DNA of 64,000 bases from CAWCFV01 sp963794995 (GTDB lineage Bacteria; Actinomycetota; Actinomycetes; JACCUZ01). Position numbers and translations under genes: made by a program. The notes below the pieces were generated by a model, which was not told where the DNA came from, ran no database searches, and saw only the letters and a list, made by a program, of their open reading frames with translations. How positions within the stretch are numbered: position 1 is the first letter of the stretch; the number at the start of each line of letters is the position of its first letter. This document shows positions 8,623-18,754 of this stretch, piece after piece. The stretch is from contig CAWCFV010000002.1 of NCBI GenBank assembly GCA_963794995.1, forward strand, positions 1 to 64,000, in the 5' to 3' direction.

Positions 8623-10724
8623 GACCGACCACCGACCTCGAGCGCCGGGTGGCGCCGTTCCGCGTCGTCAGCGACTTCGAGCCCGCCGGCGACCAGCCGG
8701 CGGCCATCGACGAGCTGGAGCGCCGGGTCCGCGCGGGGGACGCCAACACCGTCCTGCTGGGGGCCACCGGCACCGGCAAGTCGGCGACCACGGCGTGGCT
8801 GGTCGAGCGGCTCCAGCGACCGACCCTGGTGATGGCGCCGAACAAGACCCTCGCCGCCCAGCTGGCCACCGAGTTCCGTGAGCTGCTGCCGCACAACGCG
8901 GTCGAGTACTTCGTCTCCTACTACGACTACTACCAGCCCGAGGCCTACATCCCGCAGACCGACACCTACATCGAGAAGGACTCGTCGATCAACGACGAGG
9001 TCGAGCGGCTGCGGCACTCAGCGACCAACAGCCTGCTCACCCGACGCGACGTGATCGTCGTCGCGTCCGTCTCGTGCATCTACGGTCTCGGCACGCCGCA
9101 GGAGTACGTCGACCGCATGGTGCGGCTGAAGGTGGGCGCCGAGGTCGACCGTGACCAGCTGCTGCGCCAGTTCGTCGGCATCCAGTACACCCGCAACGAC
9201 CTGGCGTTCACCCGCGGGACGTTCCGGGTCCGCGGCGACACCATCGAGATCTTCCCGGTCTACGAGGAGCACGCGGTCCGGATCGAGATGTTCGGCGACG
9301 AGATCGAGCGGCTGATGACCCTGCACCCGCTCACCGGCGAGGTCGTCACCGAGGACAAGGAGCTCTACGTCTTCCCGGCCACCCACTACGTGGCAGGTCC
9401 GGAACGGATGGAGAAGGCCATCACGGGCATCGAGCTCGAGCTGGCCGACCGGCTCGCCGAGCTGGACCGCCAGGGCAAGCTGCTCGAGTCCCAGCGGCTG
9501 CGGATGCGCACGACCTACGACATCGAGATGATGCGCCAGGTCGGGTTCTGCTCCGGCATCGAGAACTACTCCCGGCACATCGACGGGCGGGCGCCCGGCT
9601 CGGCGCCGCACTGCCTGATCGACTACTTCCCCGAGGACTTCCTGCTCGTCATCGACGAGTCCCACGTCACGGTCCCGCAGATCGGTGGCATGTACGAGGG
9701 CGACATGTCCCGCAAGCGGACGCTGGTCGACCACGGCTTCCGGCTGCCGAGCGCGGTCGACAACCGGCCGCTGAAGTGGGAGGAGTTCCTCGACCGGATC
9801 GGCCAGGCCGTGTTCCTCTCGGCCACACCCGGGCCCTACGAGATGGGCCGGGCGAAGGGCGACGTGGTCGAGCAGGTCATCCGCCCGACCGGACTGGTCG
9901 ACCCCGAGGTGGTCGTCAAGCCGACCAAGGGCCAGATCGACGACCTCGTGCACGAGATCAGGCTGCGCACCGAGAAGAACGAGCGGGTGCTGGTCACCAC
10001 GCTGACCAAGAAGATGTCCGAGGACCTCACCGACTACCTGCTCGAGCTGGGCATCCGGGTGCGCTACCTGCACTCCGAGGTCGACACCCTGCGCCGGGTC
10101 GAGCTGCTGCGCGAGCTGCGGCTCGGGCTGTTCGACGTGCTGGTCGGCATCAACCTGCTCCGCGAGGGCCTCGACCTGCCCGAGGTGTCGCTGGTGTCGA
10201 TCCTCGACGCCGACAAGGAGGGGTTCCTCCGCTCCGGCACGTCGCTGATCCAGACCATCGGCCGGGCCGCGCGCAACGTGTCCGGCCAGGTGCACATGTA
10301 CGCCGACACCGTCACCGACTCGATGGCGCGCGCGATCGACGAGACCAACCGGCGGCGCGCCAAGCAGGTCGCCTACAACACCGAGCGCGGCGTCGACCCC
10401 AAGCCGCTGATGAAGAAGATCTCCGACATCACCGAGATGCTGGCCCGCGAGGACGCCGACACCGAGGAGCTGATCGGCGGTGCCGGGCGGCAGCAGTCCC
10501 GCGGCAAGTCGCCGGTGCCGGGGCTGAAGTCGCGCGACGGGCGCGGCGCCCAGCTCGCCGGCGGCCTGCCCGCGGCCGACCTGGCCGACCTCATCCAGCA
10601 GCTCACCGACCAGATGCACGTCGCGGCCGGTGAGCTGCAGTTCGAGCTCGCCGCGCGGCTGCGCGACGAGATCGGCGACCTGAAGAAGGAGCTGCGGGGG
10701 ATGCGGGCCGCCGGCTCCGCCTGA
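8619..10724 (+). CDS. uvrB: excinuclease ABC subunit B
   Basis: UvrB is the damage-verifying helicase-like subunit of nucleotide excision repair. It is loaded on DNA by UvrA and then recruits UvrC for the incisions. The 701-residue protein has Walker A GATGTGKS at residues 48-55. The damage-probing beta-hairpin region is YYDYYQPEAYIPQTD, and the Walker B-type motif is VIDESH. Helicase motif VI is QTIGRAARN. A C-terminal UVR motif (FELAARLRDEI) docks UvrC. The length is normal for the family. GTG 8619 is chosen because the conserved domain begins ten residues later and no in-frame alternative fits. The gene is intact, in contrast to everything upstream, and marks the start of the actinobacterial core. 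uvrA lies 43 kb away on the same strand. Confidence 0.98.
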   Translation: MRPTTDLERRVAPFRVVSDFEPAGDQPAAIDELERRVRAGDANTVLLGATGTGKSATTAWLVERLQRPTLVMAPNKTLAAQLATEFRELLPHNAVEYFVSYYDYYQPEAYIPQTDTYIEKDSSINDEVERLRHSATNSLLTRRDVIVVASVSCIYGLGTPQEYVDRMVRLKVGAEVDRDQLLRQFVGIQYTRNDLAFTRGTFRVRGDTIEIFPVYEEHAVRIEMFGDEIERLMTLHPLTGEVVTEDKELYVFPATHYVAGPERMEKAITGIELELADRLAELDRQGKLLESQRLRMRTTYDIEMMRQVGFCSGIENYSRHIDGRAPGSAPHCLIDYFPEDFLLVIDESHVTVPQIGGMYEGDMSRKRTLVDHGFRLPSAVDNRPLKWEEFLDRIGQAVFLSATPGPYEMGRAKGDVVEQVIRPTGLVDPEVVVKPTKGQIDDLVHEIRLRTEKNERVLVTTLTKKMSEDLTDYLLELGIRVRYLHSEVDTLRRVELLRELRLGLFDVLVGINLLREGLDLPEVSLVSILDADKEGFLRSGTSLIQTIGRAARNVSGQVHMYADTVTDSMARAIDETNRRRAKQVAYNTERGVDPKPLMKKISDITEMLAREDADTEELIGGAGRQQSRGKSPVPGLKSRDGRGAQLAGGLPAADLADLIQQLTDQMHVAAGELQFELAARLRDEIGDLKKELRGMRAAGSA

Positions 10725-10742
10725 CCGACCTGCGCGCCCGGC

Positions 10743-13700
10743 TCAGTCGTCGTTGAGGATGGTCAGGTCACCCGAGGCGTCGGCCACCACCAGCCCGCCG
10801 GCTGCCGAGGTCGCGGTGAGCCGCACGGTCTCGTCCAGCTCCTGGGTGAGGTCCCCGAAGACCGTCACCGGGAGGCCGGCCGACGTCTGGCCGGCCCCGA
10901 AGGTGAGGGTGGTCAGCGCGCGGGTCTGGTAGTCGGTCCCCGGGCCGGCGGTGCCGCCCGTCGTGGTGCCCACCTGGACCGACAGCGACTGCCCCGGTCC
11001 CGGCGGGGCCGAGAGGGCGACCGTGAGCTGGCCGCTCGACGAGCCGCTGTTGCCCTCGGCCGTCCAGGTGTTCACCAGGGCGGCCGTGATCGGCCCCTCC
11101 TCGTCGGCCAGGCTGACCAGTCCGCTGCTGTCGGCCAGCGTGGCCCCCACCGGGGCGCTCAGGGTGAGGCTGAAGGTCTCATTGCCCTCGAGCAGGACGT
11201 CGCCCAGGACGGTGACGGCGACCGTGGCCACGTCCTGGCCGGCGGCGAAGGTCACGGTCGTGCTGGGGACGGCCACGAAGTCCGTACCGGCGCCGGCCGA
11301 GCCCGCCGTCGTGGCCACCTTGACCGAGGCCGACTGGCCGGCCCCCGGTGGCGCCGAGAGCCGGAGGGTGGCGAGCACCGTCTGCTGCCCCGAGTCGCCC
11401 TCGGGCACCCAGAGGTCGTCGACCTCGACCGACGGCAGGGCCTCGTCACCGGCCACGCTGACGGTGGCGGCCGTGTCGGCGAGCGCGGTACCCACCGCGC
11501 CCGAGAGGTTCACGCTGAAGGTCTCGACGGCTTCCGGCAGGCTGTCGTCGAGCGCGGAGACGGCGACGTCGAGGGTGGTCGCGCCGGCGGGGAAGACGAC
11601 GGTCGTGGCCGGCAGCGCGACGTAGTCGCTGCCCGCCTGCGCGGTGCCGTTGGTGCTGGCGAGCGTCACCTGCACCGTCTCACCGGCTGCCGGGGGCTCG
11701 GACAGGCGCAGGCGGACCGAGCCCTGGGCCGTGCTGCCGGTCTCGGTGAGCCAGGCGTCGTCGACGCTCAGCCAGCGGCCGAGGGGAGCGGGTGCGGCGC
11801 CGTCGTCGTTGGCGATGGTGCCGTAGCCGACGGCGTCGGTGAGGACCGCGCCGCTGGGCTTGCTGAGGGTCAGCTTGACCTTCTCGTCGCCCTCCACCGC
11901 GGTGTCGCCGAGGACGGGCACCAGCACCTGGCCGGCCGACTGTCCCGGCCCGATGACCACGCTGCCCGACACGGCCGTGAAGTCGATGCCGCTGGTCGCC
12001 GACGACGAGGCGGTCTTGACGGTGACCTTGACGGACTTGCCCGCCGGGACGGGGGCGGACAGGGTCAGCGGGAACACCATGCTGGTGGTGCCGCTGTTGC
12101 CCTCGACGACCCAGGTGTCGTCGACGGACACCCCGATCGGTCCCTCGTCGTCGACCACCGTCACGGTCCCGGTGGCGTCGCTGAGCCGCGCGCCGACGGG
12201 CGAGCTGGCGACCACCGAGAACGTCTCCAGGCCCTCGTGCGAGGAGTCGTCGAGCACGGTGACCTGGACGGCCTTCGTCTGCTCCCCGGCGGAGAAGGTG
12301 ACCTTCTGCGAGGGCAGGGTCGCGTAGTCGCTGCCGGCCGTCGCGGTCGAGTTCTTCGTCGTCACGGTGACGCTGACGCTCTGGCCGGCCGGTACCGCCG
12401 AGTCGAGGCGGAGCGGGACCGTGACGCTTCCGCCCGTCTCCTGCACCGTGGCGTCACCGACCGAGAGGTCAGGGAGGCCGTTCGGGTCGTTGATCGAGAC
12501 GGTGCCGGTCGGGTCGGCCAGGACCGCCCCGACCACCTTCGAGGCCGTGACGGTGAACGTCTCCAGCCCCTCGGCGAGGCCGTCGGCCACCGTCGTGACG
12601 GGCACGACGACCTCGGACTGCCCCGCGACCAGCCGCAGGGACCTGCTCACCGCGGCGAAGTCCCCGGGCGAGGTGGCGGTGCCCTTCTTGCTGGCCAGCG
12701 ACGCCGTGACGACCTCGCCGCCGCGCAGGGCGCGCGACAGCTGCACGCGCAGGGCGGCGGGCTGGCCCTCGAGGGTCCAGGCGTTGTTCACGGACAGGGT
12801 CACCGGGGCAGCGGCGGGCAGGGTCACCGGCGTGATGCCGGTGATGTCGAGCAGCGGCTCCTGGACGCCGTCGCCGGAGGTGTCGGTCCAGCCCAGGTTC
12901 CCTGCCGCGGCCAGCGCGTTGCGGATCGCGACCGGGTTGCCGTGGTAGCCGGGCTGGCTGGCCAGCAGGGCCGAGGCCCCGGCGACGTGCGGTGCCGCCA
13001 TGCTGGTGCCGCTGGAGGACGCGTAGCCGCCACCGAGCCAGGTCGAGGTGATGCAGGAGCCGGGCGCGACCAGGTCGACGACGGTGCCGTAGTTGCTGTA
13101 GTCGGCCAGGCGATCGTCCGGGCCCGGCCGGCAGGTCGGCGCGCCCAGGCCCCCGGAGCGGCCGTCGAAGTCGGTGAGTGACGACACCGTGGTCACGTGG
13201 GGGGAGTTGCTCAGGGACACCGCGCCGGCGTCGCTGGCGGTGTTGCCGGCGGCGACGACGACGCTGATCCCTGCGGCCGAGGCCCGGCTCAGGGCCAGGT
13301 CGATCGCCGTGCTCACGCAGCCGCAGGAGATGCTGATGTTGGCGACGTCGATCACGTCGGCGTGCGCGGTCACCCAGTCGATGCCCGCGATCACACCGCT
13401 GAGGGTGCCGCTGCCGTTGGGCCCCAGGACCTGGACCGACCAGATGCGGGCGCCCGGTGCGACGCCCACGACTCCGAAGCCGTTGTTCCGGGCCGCGGCC
13501 GAGCCGGCGACGTGGGTGCCGTGACCGTTGCCGTCCACGCCGAGGCCGTCGACGCACTTGGTCGTGGTGTAGCAGTCGGTGCGCATGACCACGTCGAGGT
13601 CGGGGTGCGGTCCGCTGGCCGTGTCGATGATCGCGATGTCGGCGTCGACCCGGGCGTCCGAGCCGTCGACCCGGCTCGGGTCGTCGACCCCGGCGACTCC

Positions 13701-14070
13701 CGGGGCGGCGATCCGGTCGAGCCCGGTGGGGGTGGACTGCCCGGCGATCCGGACCGGGACGTCGCGCTCGACGGCGAGCACGTCCGGGTCCCGGCGCAGG
13801 CGGGCGGCCTCGGCCGCGGACAGCCGGGCGCTGAATCCGGAGACCGCGTGCGAGAAGCGCCGCTTCGGCATCACGACGTGCTGCCGGGCCTCGCGGTCGA
13901 TGCCGGTGGCGGTGGGCTTCCCCCGCAGGACGACGACGTACGACAACTCGCCCAGGTCGGCATACGCAGGGGCGGCGAGGGGGGCGGCCAGCGCGCTCGT
14001 GCCGCGAGGAGGATCAGCCCCGTGGCAGGGCAACGGTGACGAGACGGCGGGACAGGCCCGTCGTCGGCAC
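10743..14070 (-). CDS. exported subtilisin-like protease with six Calx-beta repeats
   Basis: This is a secreted S8 serine endopeptidase. An inhibitor-I9-like propeptide (YVVVLRGKPTATG to VERDVPVRI, about residues 30-100) precedes the catalytic domain. The catalytic Asp is in IAIIDTASG, the His in GNGHGTHVAG and the Ser in SSGTSMAAPHVAG. From about residue 410 to the end come six Calx-beta modules of ~110 residues, recognisable by repeated VDDTWVVEGNSG-like openings and final (V/I)xDDE(G) turns. Such modules bind calcium or mediate adhesion. The open frame starts at 14033, but the natural start is probably GTG 14070. Its signal peptide (LSRRLVTVALP then LILLAA then ALAAPLAAPAYA) is split over three frames by two small indels. 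The gene follows the PqqD-thioredoxin gene with 2 bases between stop and GTG, so they form one operon. Confidence 0.88.
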
Positions 14071-14072
14071 GC

Positions 14073-14809
14073 TCAGTCGCCGGTCAGGGACGCGACGAGG
14101 ACGGGTACCTCGCGGGCACCGTTAGCGATCGGAGCCGATGGTCCGCCCGGTCTCGTCGACCAGGTACGCCAGCCGGGGTGCCGTGCCGGTCGAAGATGTT
14201 GTCGCCCGAGGTCCCCCGGAGGGCGAGGTCGGGGGCGAGACCCTGCTCGGCGAGGTAGTCGGCGTTGGTCTGCGGGTCGCCGTTGACGAGCAGGACCAGG
14301 GCGACGCCCTGGGCAGCCAGCAGGGGCTGGGCCTCGACCAGGTCGGGCGCGATCTTCTGGCACCAGCCGCAGCCGGCGCTCCAGTTGACGAGCACGGCGC
14401 GGCGGCCGGCCAGCTCCGCGAGGCTGTGCTCGACGCCGCCGAGGTCCGGACGGGGTGCCTGGTCGAGCAGCGTGCCGACCACGTGGCTGATCGGCGGCGG
14501 AGGCGGCGGTGGCGGACCGGCGTTGTCGAACCAGCGCATGGCGCCGAGCTGACGGACCAGCCGCAGCACGTCCTCGAGCACCTGTTCGGGCGGCGCCGAG
14601 TAGGCCTCGGCCAGGTCGGCCGAGATCTCGCCGATGGTGCTCGTGCCGTCGAGACACTTCCAGACCACCACCGCGGTGCCCTCGAGGAGCATCGTCGCGC
14701 CGCTCTCCTGGTCGAGGACGAGTGTCTCGCCGTCGACGTCGGTGGCTGCCACGCCGGTGCGCAGTCTTGGCGCAAAGCCCGCGTCGATCTGGTCGGCTGT
14801 CACCGCCAT
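14073..14809 (-). CDS. PqqD-like / thioredoxin-fold fusion protein, C-terminus frameshifted
   Basis: The first ~90 residues form a PqqD-like domain: FAPRLRTGVAATDVDGETLVLDQESG followed by VVVWKCLDGTSTIGEISADLAEAY. PqqD domains bind precursor peptides in peptide-maturation systems. A proline run (PPPPPPPP) links it to a TlpA/thioredoxin-like domain with the redox motif CGWC (in SAGCGWCQKIAP). The last ~45 residues, including YLVDETGRTIGSD and PVLVASLTGD, lie in two other frames, with changes near 14170 and 14125. ATG 14809 opens the PqqD domain. There is no signal peptide, so it is probably cytoplasmic. It precedes the Calx-beta subtilase by 2 bases. The pairing of a redox PqqD fusion with a secreted protease is unusual. 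No radical SAM enzyme is next to it. Confidence 0.75.
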
Positions 14810-14876
14810 GTAATCGGGCCCCCTCGATCATGTCAGGCTCACTTATAGCGCAGACCGTCCCGGAGGGTGCACCGGA

Positions 14877-14900
14877 TGCAGCATCCCGAAGGGTGCTGCA
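14877..14900. terminator. hairpin downstream of the G8 gene
   Basis: TGCAGCA-T-CCC and GGG-TGCTGCA form a near-perfect stem with a GAA loop and one bulged T. It lies directly after the stop (14903-14905) of the minus-strand gene. No T-run follows, as is usual in high-GC actinobacteria. It also separates that gene from the PqqD-thioredoxin gene, for which TATAAGT on the minus strand near 14840-14850 is a possible -10. Confidence 0.6.
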
Positions 14901-14902
14901 AC

Positions 14903-16669
14903 TCAGGCGAAGGCGGCGATCGGAACGCCGGTCCCGTCCGGCCGCAGCTGCCATGCCGTTCCGTCGCGCCGCTGGATGCGGACCTTTTCCTCCACAGGCA
15001 TGGCCTCGACGAGGAAGTCCACGGGCTCCAGGTCTCGGGCTCCCTCCACCGTGCAGTGCACGAAGTCGAACCAGCCAGGCTTTGCCCGGGACTGGTACAG
15101 AATCGGCGTTCGCGTCCACCCCCGAATATCCACCCGGGTCAGGCGAGTCGGGTCGTCCCGCGCCGGAGCCTTGTGACCGAAAACGGTGATGGCCGAGTCG
15201 CTGAACCCGCCTGCGTCGATGGAAAAGTCGGTGAACGCGTTCCCGCGCCCCGTATGCAACCCCAACTGCACCGACTTGCGATCGCCGACTTTGCCATTGG
15301 CCACCAACACGGCTCCGGTGTACCTGTACCTGTTGATGTAGGCGCCGTGGACGATGCCGGCCTGCCCGTTGCGCCAAGCCACCAGACGGTTCGGCAGGTG
15401 CGGATGCTGCTTGCGCGGGTCGTTCTGCCACGAGAAGAAGCCAAAGTGCTGGTTGTTGTGCGCGACGCAGTCGTCGACGGCCCATCGGTTGGGTCTCATG
15501 TTGGCCGACGACGGCCAGAAATATCCGGAGGTCTGCACGTCGGTGAAGTTCGACACGCCGACGGCAACGCAGTCGACCGCCCGATTTCGCCGTCCCTGAC
15601 CGAGGAAGAAGCCGGACAGCCGATACTCGGCCGGTCCACGGTCGCGTGTCGTCTTCGGGGAGATTTTGAACGCAGCGCAGTGGTCGTAGAGCGTGTCCTT
15701 GCTGGCGTTCGCACCGTTGGTGCTGCGGTCGTCAGGGTCCCACCAGTAGGCGTGCTGGCCCACGTCGTACGCCACGCAGTCGCGCAGAGTGATGCCGTGG
15801 GACGCGTGCGGCACGAAGGCGCGGTTCCCGCTGTGCGCGATGACGATGCCCTCGGCGAGGGTGCCGCGGCTGGACTTGCCGCAGTGGTGGAAGTGCAGCC
15901 CGTAGCGACCGGGCACCGGGAAGGGCTTTCCCGTCTTCTTGTCGAGCTGCCGAGGGCCGACGTGCTCGATGCGGACGTGCGAGATTCGCTGCTGGCTGGC
16001 GTGCATGAACATGACGTGCGCACGACCGCGACGCGTCCCTCCGATCACGACATTGCGGGTCAGGTTGAACACCTCGGCGGACAGCCGGTGCCCGCCTCGC
16101 TCGACCATGGGAACTGCCGTCCCCGGTGTGAACCGCGGGAAGCGACGCCATTGGTGGGCGGCGATCGGTGTGACTCGGATCTCGTCGGTCGCCTGCCATC
16201 CAGGGGCGGTGCCGGTGCGGTTCCAGCCGCCTCGTGGGGTCCCGCGCGCGTCGAGAAGCCCGGGACCTACGACCCAGAGCCCTACATCCGTGGCGACGAC
16301 CTTCATCCCGCCGCCGACGTAACGGCGTTCGTCGATCCCCACGAACCTCAGCCGATGCCTGACGGAGCTTGAGGCCGGCCGCATCCGCAGCGTGCCGCGG
16401 ACGACCACGTTGCCCCGGGACCGGAGAACCGTTGTTCTCGTCGAGTCGAACTCGAGCACTGCCCCGCGCGCGACCGTGACCTTGGCGACATCCCACCGCC
16501 CCGAGATCACCATGTGTCCCCGGACGATCTTCTGCCCGCGATACGTCGCCGGCTTGGTACCCCGACTCGCCGGATCGGCGGCCGCGGCGGATGACGGGAC
16601 CACCGCGACAGGGACGCTTGCCGCCGCCATCAACTTGATAACTGTCCGGCGGCTGGGAGCCTCGGTCAT
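14903..16669 (-). CDS. Tat-exported G8-domain / right-handed beta-helix protein
   Basis: The open frame extends upstream to 16819. The real start is ATG 16669, which opens a twin-arginine signal (SRRTVIKLMAAASVPVAVVP). The mature N-terminus has a G8-like domain: ISGRWDVAKVTVARGAVLEFDS, VVVRGTLRM and a following G-rich strand pattern. A long beta-helix part contains GRYGLHFHHCG, GIVIAHSGNRAFVPHASHGI and CVAYDVGQHAYWWDPDD. This order resembles the CEMIP/TMEM2 family, whose animal members degrade or bind hyaluronan, so binding or cleavage of an extracellular polysaccharide is plausible. No catalytic proof exists. The product is about 588 residues and intact. A hairpin follows its stop. It diverges from the methyltransferase at 16758 across 88 bases. 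Confidence 0.78.
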   Translation of the reverse strand: MTEAPSRRTVIKLMAAASVPVAVVPSSAAAADPASRGTKPATYRGQKIVRGHMVISGRWDVAKVTVARGAVLEFDSTRTTVLRSRGNVVVRGTLRMRPASSSVRHRLRFVGIDERRYVGGGMKVVATDVGLWVVGPGLLDARGTPRGGWNRTGTAPGWQATDEIRVTPIAAHQWRRFPRFTPGTAVPMVERGGHRLSAEVFNLTRNVVIGGTRRGRAHVMFMHASQQRISHVRIEHVGPRQLDKKTGKPFPVPGRYGLHFHHCGKSSRGTLAEGIVIAHSGNRAFVPHASHGITLRDCVAYDVGQHAYWWDPDDRSTNGANASKDTLYDHCAAFKISPKTTRDRGPAEYRLSGFFLGQGRRNRAVDCVAVGVSNFTDVQTSGYFWPSSANMRPNRWAVDDCVAHNNQHFGFFSWQNDPRKQHPHLPNRLVAWRNGQAGIVHGAYINRYRYTGAVLVANGKVGDRKSVQLGLHTGRGNAFTDFSIDAGGFSDSAITVFGHKAPARDDPTRLTRVDIRGWTRTPILYQSRAKPGWFDFVHCTVEGARDLEPVDFLVEAMPVEEKVRIQRRDGTAWQLRPDGTGVPIAAFA

Positions 16670-16757
16670 CCTGCCAGTATGGCGCACCACCCGAACGAGT
16701 CGTCGTACCCCGGGACCGCCGCGCCCCCGGGTGGGGCCGCCGATAACGGAGGAAATC

Positions 16758-17510
16758 ATGAGGCTGACCGCACGCGACGCTGCCGCTGCCGCCAGGCGGA
16801 GGCTGCCGGACGAGGCCACGGCGCTGTACCGCGACCTGCGCAGTCGCCGCCGGACGGCACGGGACTACCTGCGCACCTCCACCCGGCAGGAGCACGTGGG
16901 GGCCCTGGGGAACGTGAGTCGGTTGTTCCAGGCGGTCGATCCGGTCCCCGGCTGGTTCAATCTTGACGACGCCTCGCACTTCTGGTTGGTGCTGAGGATG
17001 CAGTCTGCCCTGGGTGTGACCGGCGACCTGTTGGAGATCGGCAGCTACCACGGTCGTTCGACGGCGTTCATGGCCGCCTGCCTCGAAGCTGGCGAGCGCC
17101 TCGTCGTGTGTGATGCGTTCGAGGCGGACACGGAGGACGAGTACCGCGACAAGCCCTCCGCGATGACTCTGCGCGCCAACGTGGCCCGGGTACGGCCCGA
17201 CGTGGACGACCGGGTCGTCGTGCACGAATGCCTGAGCTCCGACCTGACGCTCGGAACGGATGAGAGTTTCCGATTCGTGCACGTGGACGGCGGTCATACC
17301 GCCGACGCGGTGCACGGAGACCTCGAGCTGGTCGCCCCCAGCCTGCTGCCGGGCGGGGTCATCGCGGTCGACGACTACCACCATCCCCTGTGGTCCGAGG
17401 TGCACGTCGGGGTGGACCGTTGGCTCCATGCGAACCCAGCGTGGACGAAGCTTGCCGACCTAAATCGGCACGGCGCCCAGGGACGCAAGCTCTACCTGCG
17501 CCGCCGGTAG
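16758..17510 (+). CDS. class I SAM-dependent methyltransferase (Methyltransf_24 type)
   Basis: The 250-residue protein has the SAM-binding motif I LLEIGSYHGRSTAFMA near residue 95. Motif II is RLVVCDAFEAD. A later pair, FRFVHVDGGHTADAVHGDLEL and LLPGGVIAVDDYHH, is typical of the Methyltransf_24 group found with glycan and macrolide genes. The ATG at 16758 is preceded by GGAGGAAATC, a strong ribosome-binding site that fixes the start. The acceptor is unknown; the neighbours suggest a sugar or glycolipid hydroxyl. Its 3' end overlaps the convergent glycosyltransferase by 19 bases. Confidence 0.82.
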   Translation: MRLTARDAAAAARRRLPDEATALYRDLRSRRRTARDYLRTSTRQEHVGALGNVSRLFQAVDPVPGWFNLDDASHFWLVLRMQSALGVTGDLLEIGSYHGRSTAFMAACLEAGERLVVCDAFEADTEDEYRDKPSAMTLRANVARVRPDVDDRVVVHECLSSDLTLGTDESFRFVHVDGGHTADAVHGDLELVAPSLLPGGVIAVDDYHHPLWSEVHVGVDRWLHANPAWTKLADLNRHGAQGRKLYLRRR

Positions 17511-18556
17511 CCCCTGCGGTCGGCCCGGCGGACTCCGTCCAGCAGCTTGTCCCAGGCCTCGGCGACCACGTCTATGCCGAAGTTGGCCGCGCAGTGCTCT
17601 CGGGCGGCGGCGGCCATCGTCGCGCGGTGGTCGAGCGTGGTGCGGACCGCGTCGGCCAGCGCTTGCGCATCGTCGGCGGCCACGAGGATCCCCGTGACTC
17701 CGTCCAGCACGATCTCACCGATCGCCTCGACGGGCGTGGCGACCGCGGGGCGTCCGGACAAGCCGGCCTCGATGAGCACCGCCGGCATGCTGTCTCCTCC
17801 GCGGCTCGGCAGCACGACGACCTCGGCTCGTGCGTATACCGGGGCGATGGACTCCACCGGACCGAGGAACTCCACCCGGCCAGGGGCGACGTGACACGAG
17901 AGCTCCTCCAGCCACGCGCGGTCCGGGCCGTCACCGGCCACCAGCAGCGTGGCATCAGGTAGAAGGGCCATCGCCCGCACGGCAGTCTCGACTCCCTTCT
18001 CAGGGGCAAGAGCACCTGCGTACAGCAGGACGGGTCCCCGCCCCGAGAACGCACCCGCCGGTGGCACCGCGAGGAAGGGGGCGGTCGGCACCCCGTTGGG
18101 AATGACGGTCACCCGGTGGGCCGGGACGTGCAGCCACGCCCGAAGGGTCTCGGCTGAGCCGCCCCACAGCGCGACCACGTGCGTCGCACGCTGGAGGCCC
18201 AGACGAACCCGAAGCCGTCGCGCGGCTGTCGGCGCCCAGAACCTCGAGTCGCTGATCTGCCGGTACACGAAGGGCGTGCGTAGTCCGGCACCGGCGATGG
18301 CGCAGGCGGGGAGGGTTGTTGATCCGTGCCCCACGACAACCGAGGAGGCCCGGATCTCCCGGCGGAGTGCTCGAAGAGCGGTTCGACCGGTACGAGTGGG
18401 GCCGAGGACGGGCACGTCGAGCTGTCGGGCCGACGTCCCCGGCGCCAGAGCCACGGTGCGTACGTCACGACCCCGCGCGCGCAGAGCTGCCTCGAGGTCG
18501 GTGGCGAACACCTGGGCCCCACGACGGTCGGTGTCCGTGATGACCTGGAGGATCAT
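17492..18556 (-). CDS. GT4-type glycosyltransferase
   Basis: This is a retaining GT-B glycosyltransferase of 354 residues. The N-terminal domain starts MILQVITDTDRRGAQVFATDLEAAL, the usual acceptor-side Rossmann start with a GGA-like element. The C-terminal donor domain has VTVIPNGVPTAPF, LLYAGALAPEKGVETAVRAM, LVAGDGP and the donor-binding segment VVLPSRGGDSMPAVLIEAGLSGRPAVAT, with the E-x7-E motif partly replaced. There is no signal peptide or membrane segment, so it acts on the inner face of the membrane. It is the only minus-strand gene between the methyltransferase and the following GT2. The sugar is not predictable. Confidence 0.85.
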   Translation of the reverse strand: MILQVITDTDRRGAQVFATDLEAALRARGRDVRTVALAPGTSARQLDVPVLGPTRTGRTALRALRREIRASSVVVGHGSTTLPACAIAGAGLRTPFVYRQISDSRFWAPTAARRLRVRLGLQRATHVVALWGGSAETLRAWLHVPAHRVTVIPNGVPTAPFLAVPPAGAFSGRGPVLLYAGALAPEKGVETAVRAMALLPDATLLVAGDGPDRAWLEELSCHVAPGRVEFLGPVESIAPVYARAEVVVLPSRGGDSMPAVLIEAGLSGRPAVATPVEAIGEIVLDGVTGILVAADDAQALADAVRTTLDHRATMAAAAREHCAANFGIDVVAEAWDKLLDGVRRADRRGYRRRR

Positions 18557-18754
18557 GAGGCTCTCGGGTCCCTGGCTCGCGTTACACGCCGCCGGCGGAT
18601 CCGGGCGACAGCCCGATGGTCTCAGAACGCATCACACGGGCAGAAACCCAGCCGGAGCGTGTCGACATGACTTAACCTCGACGCGACATGGCGGGGTTCG
18701 GGGGACGTGATTGAACGCCTCGCCGAATCGGCACCGAGGGAGGACACGCCGAGC

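Noticed and set aside
9018..10619. Minus-strand 533-codon frame opposite uvrB
   Set aside because: It is an antisense shadow of the intact uvrB gene.
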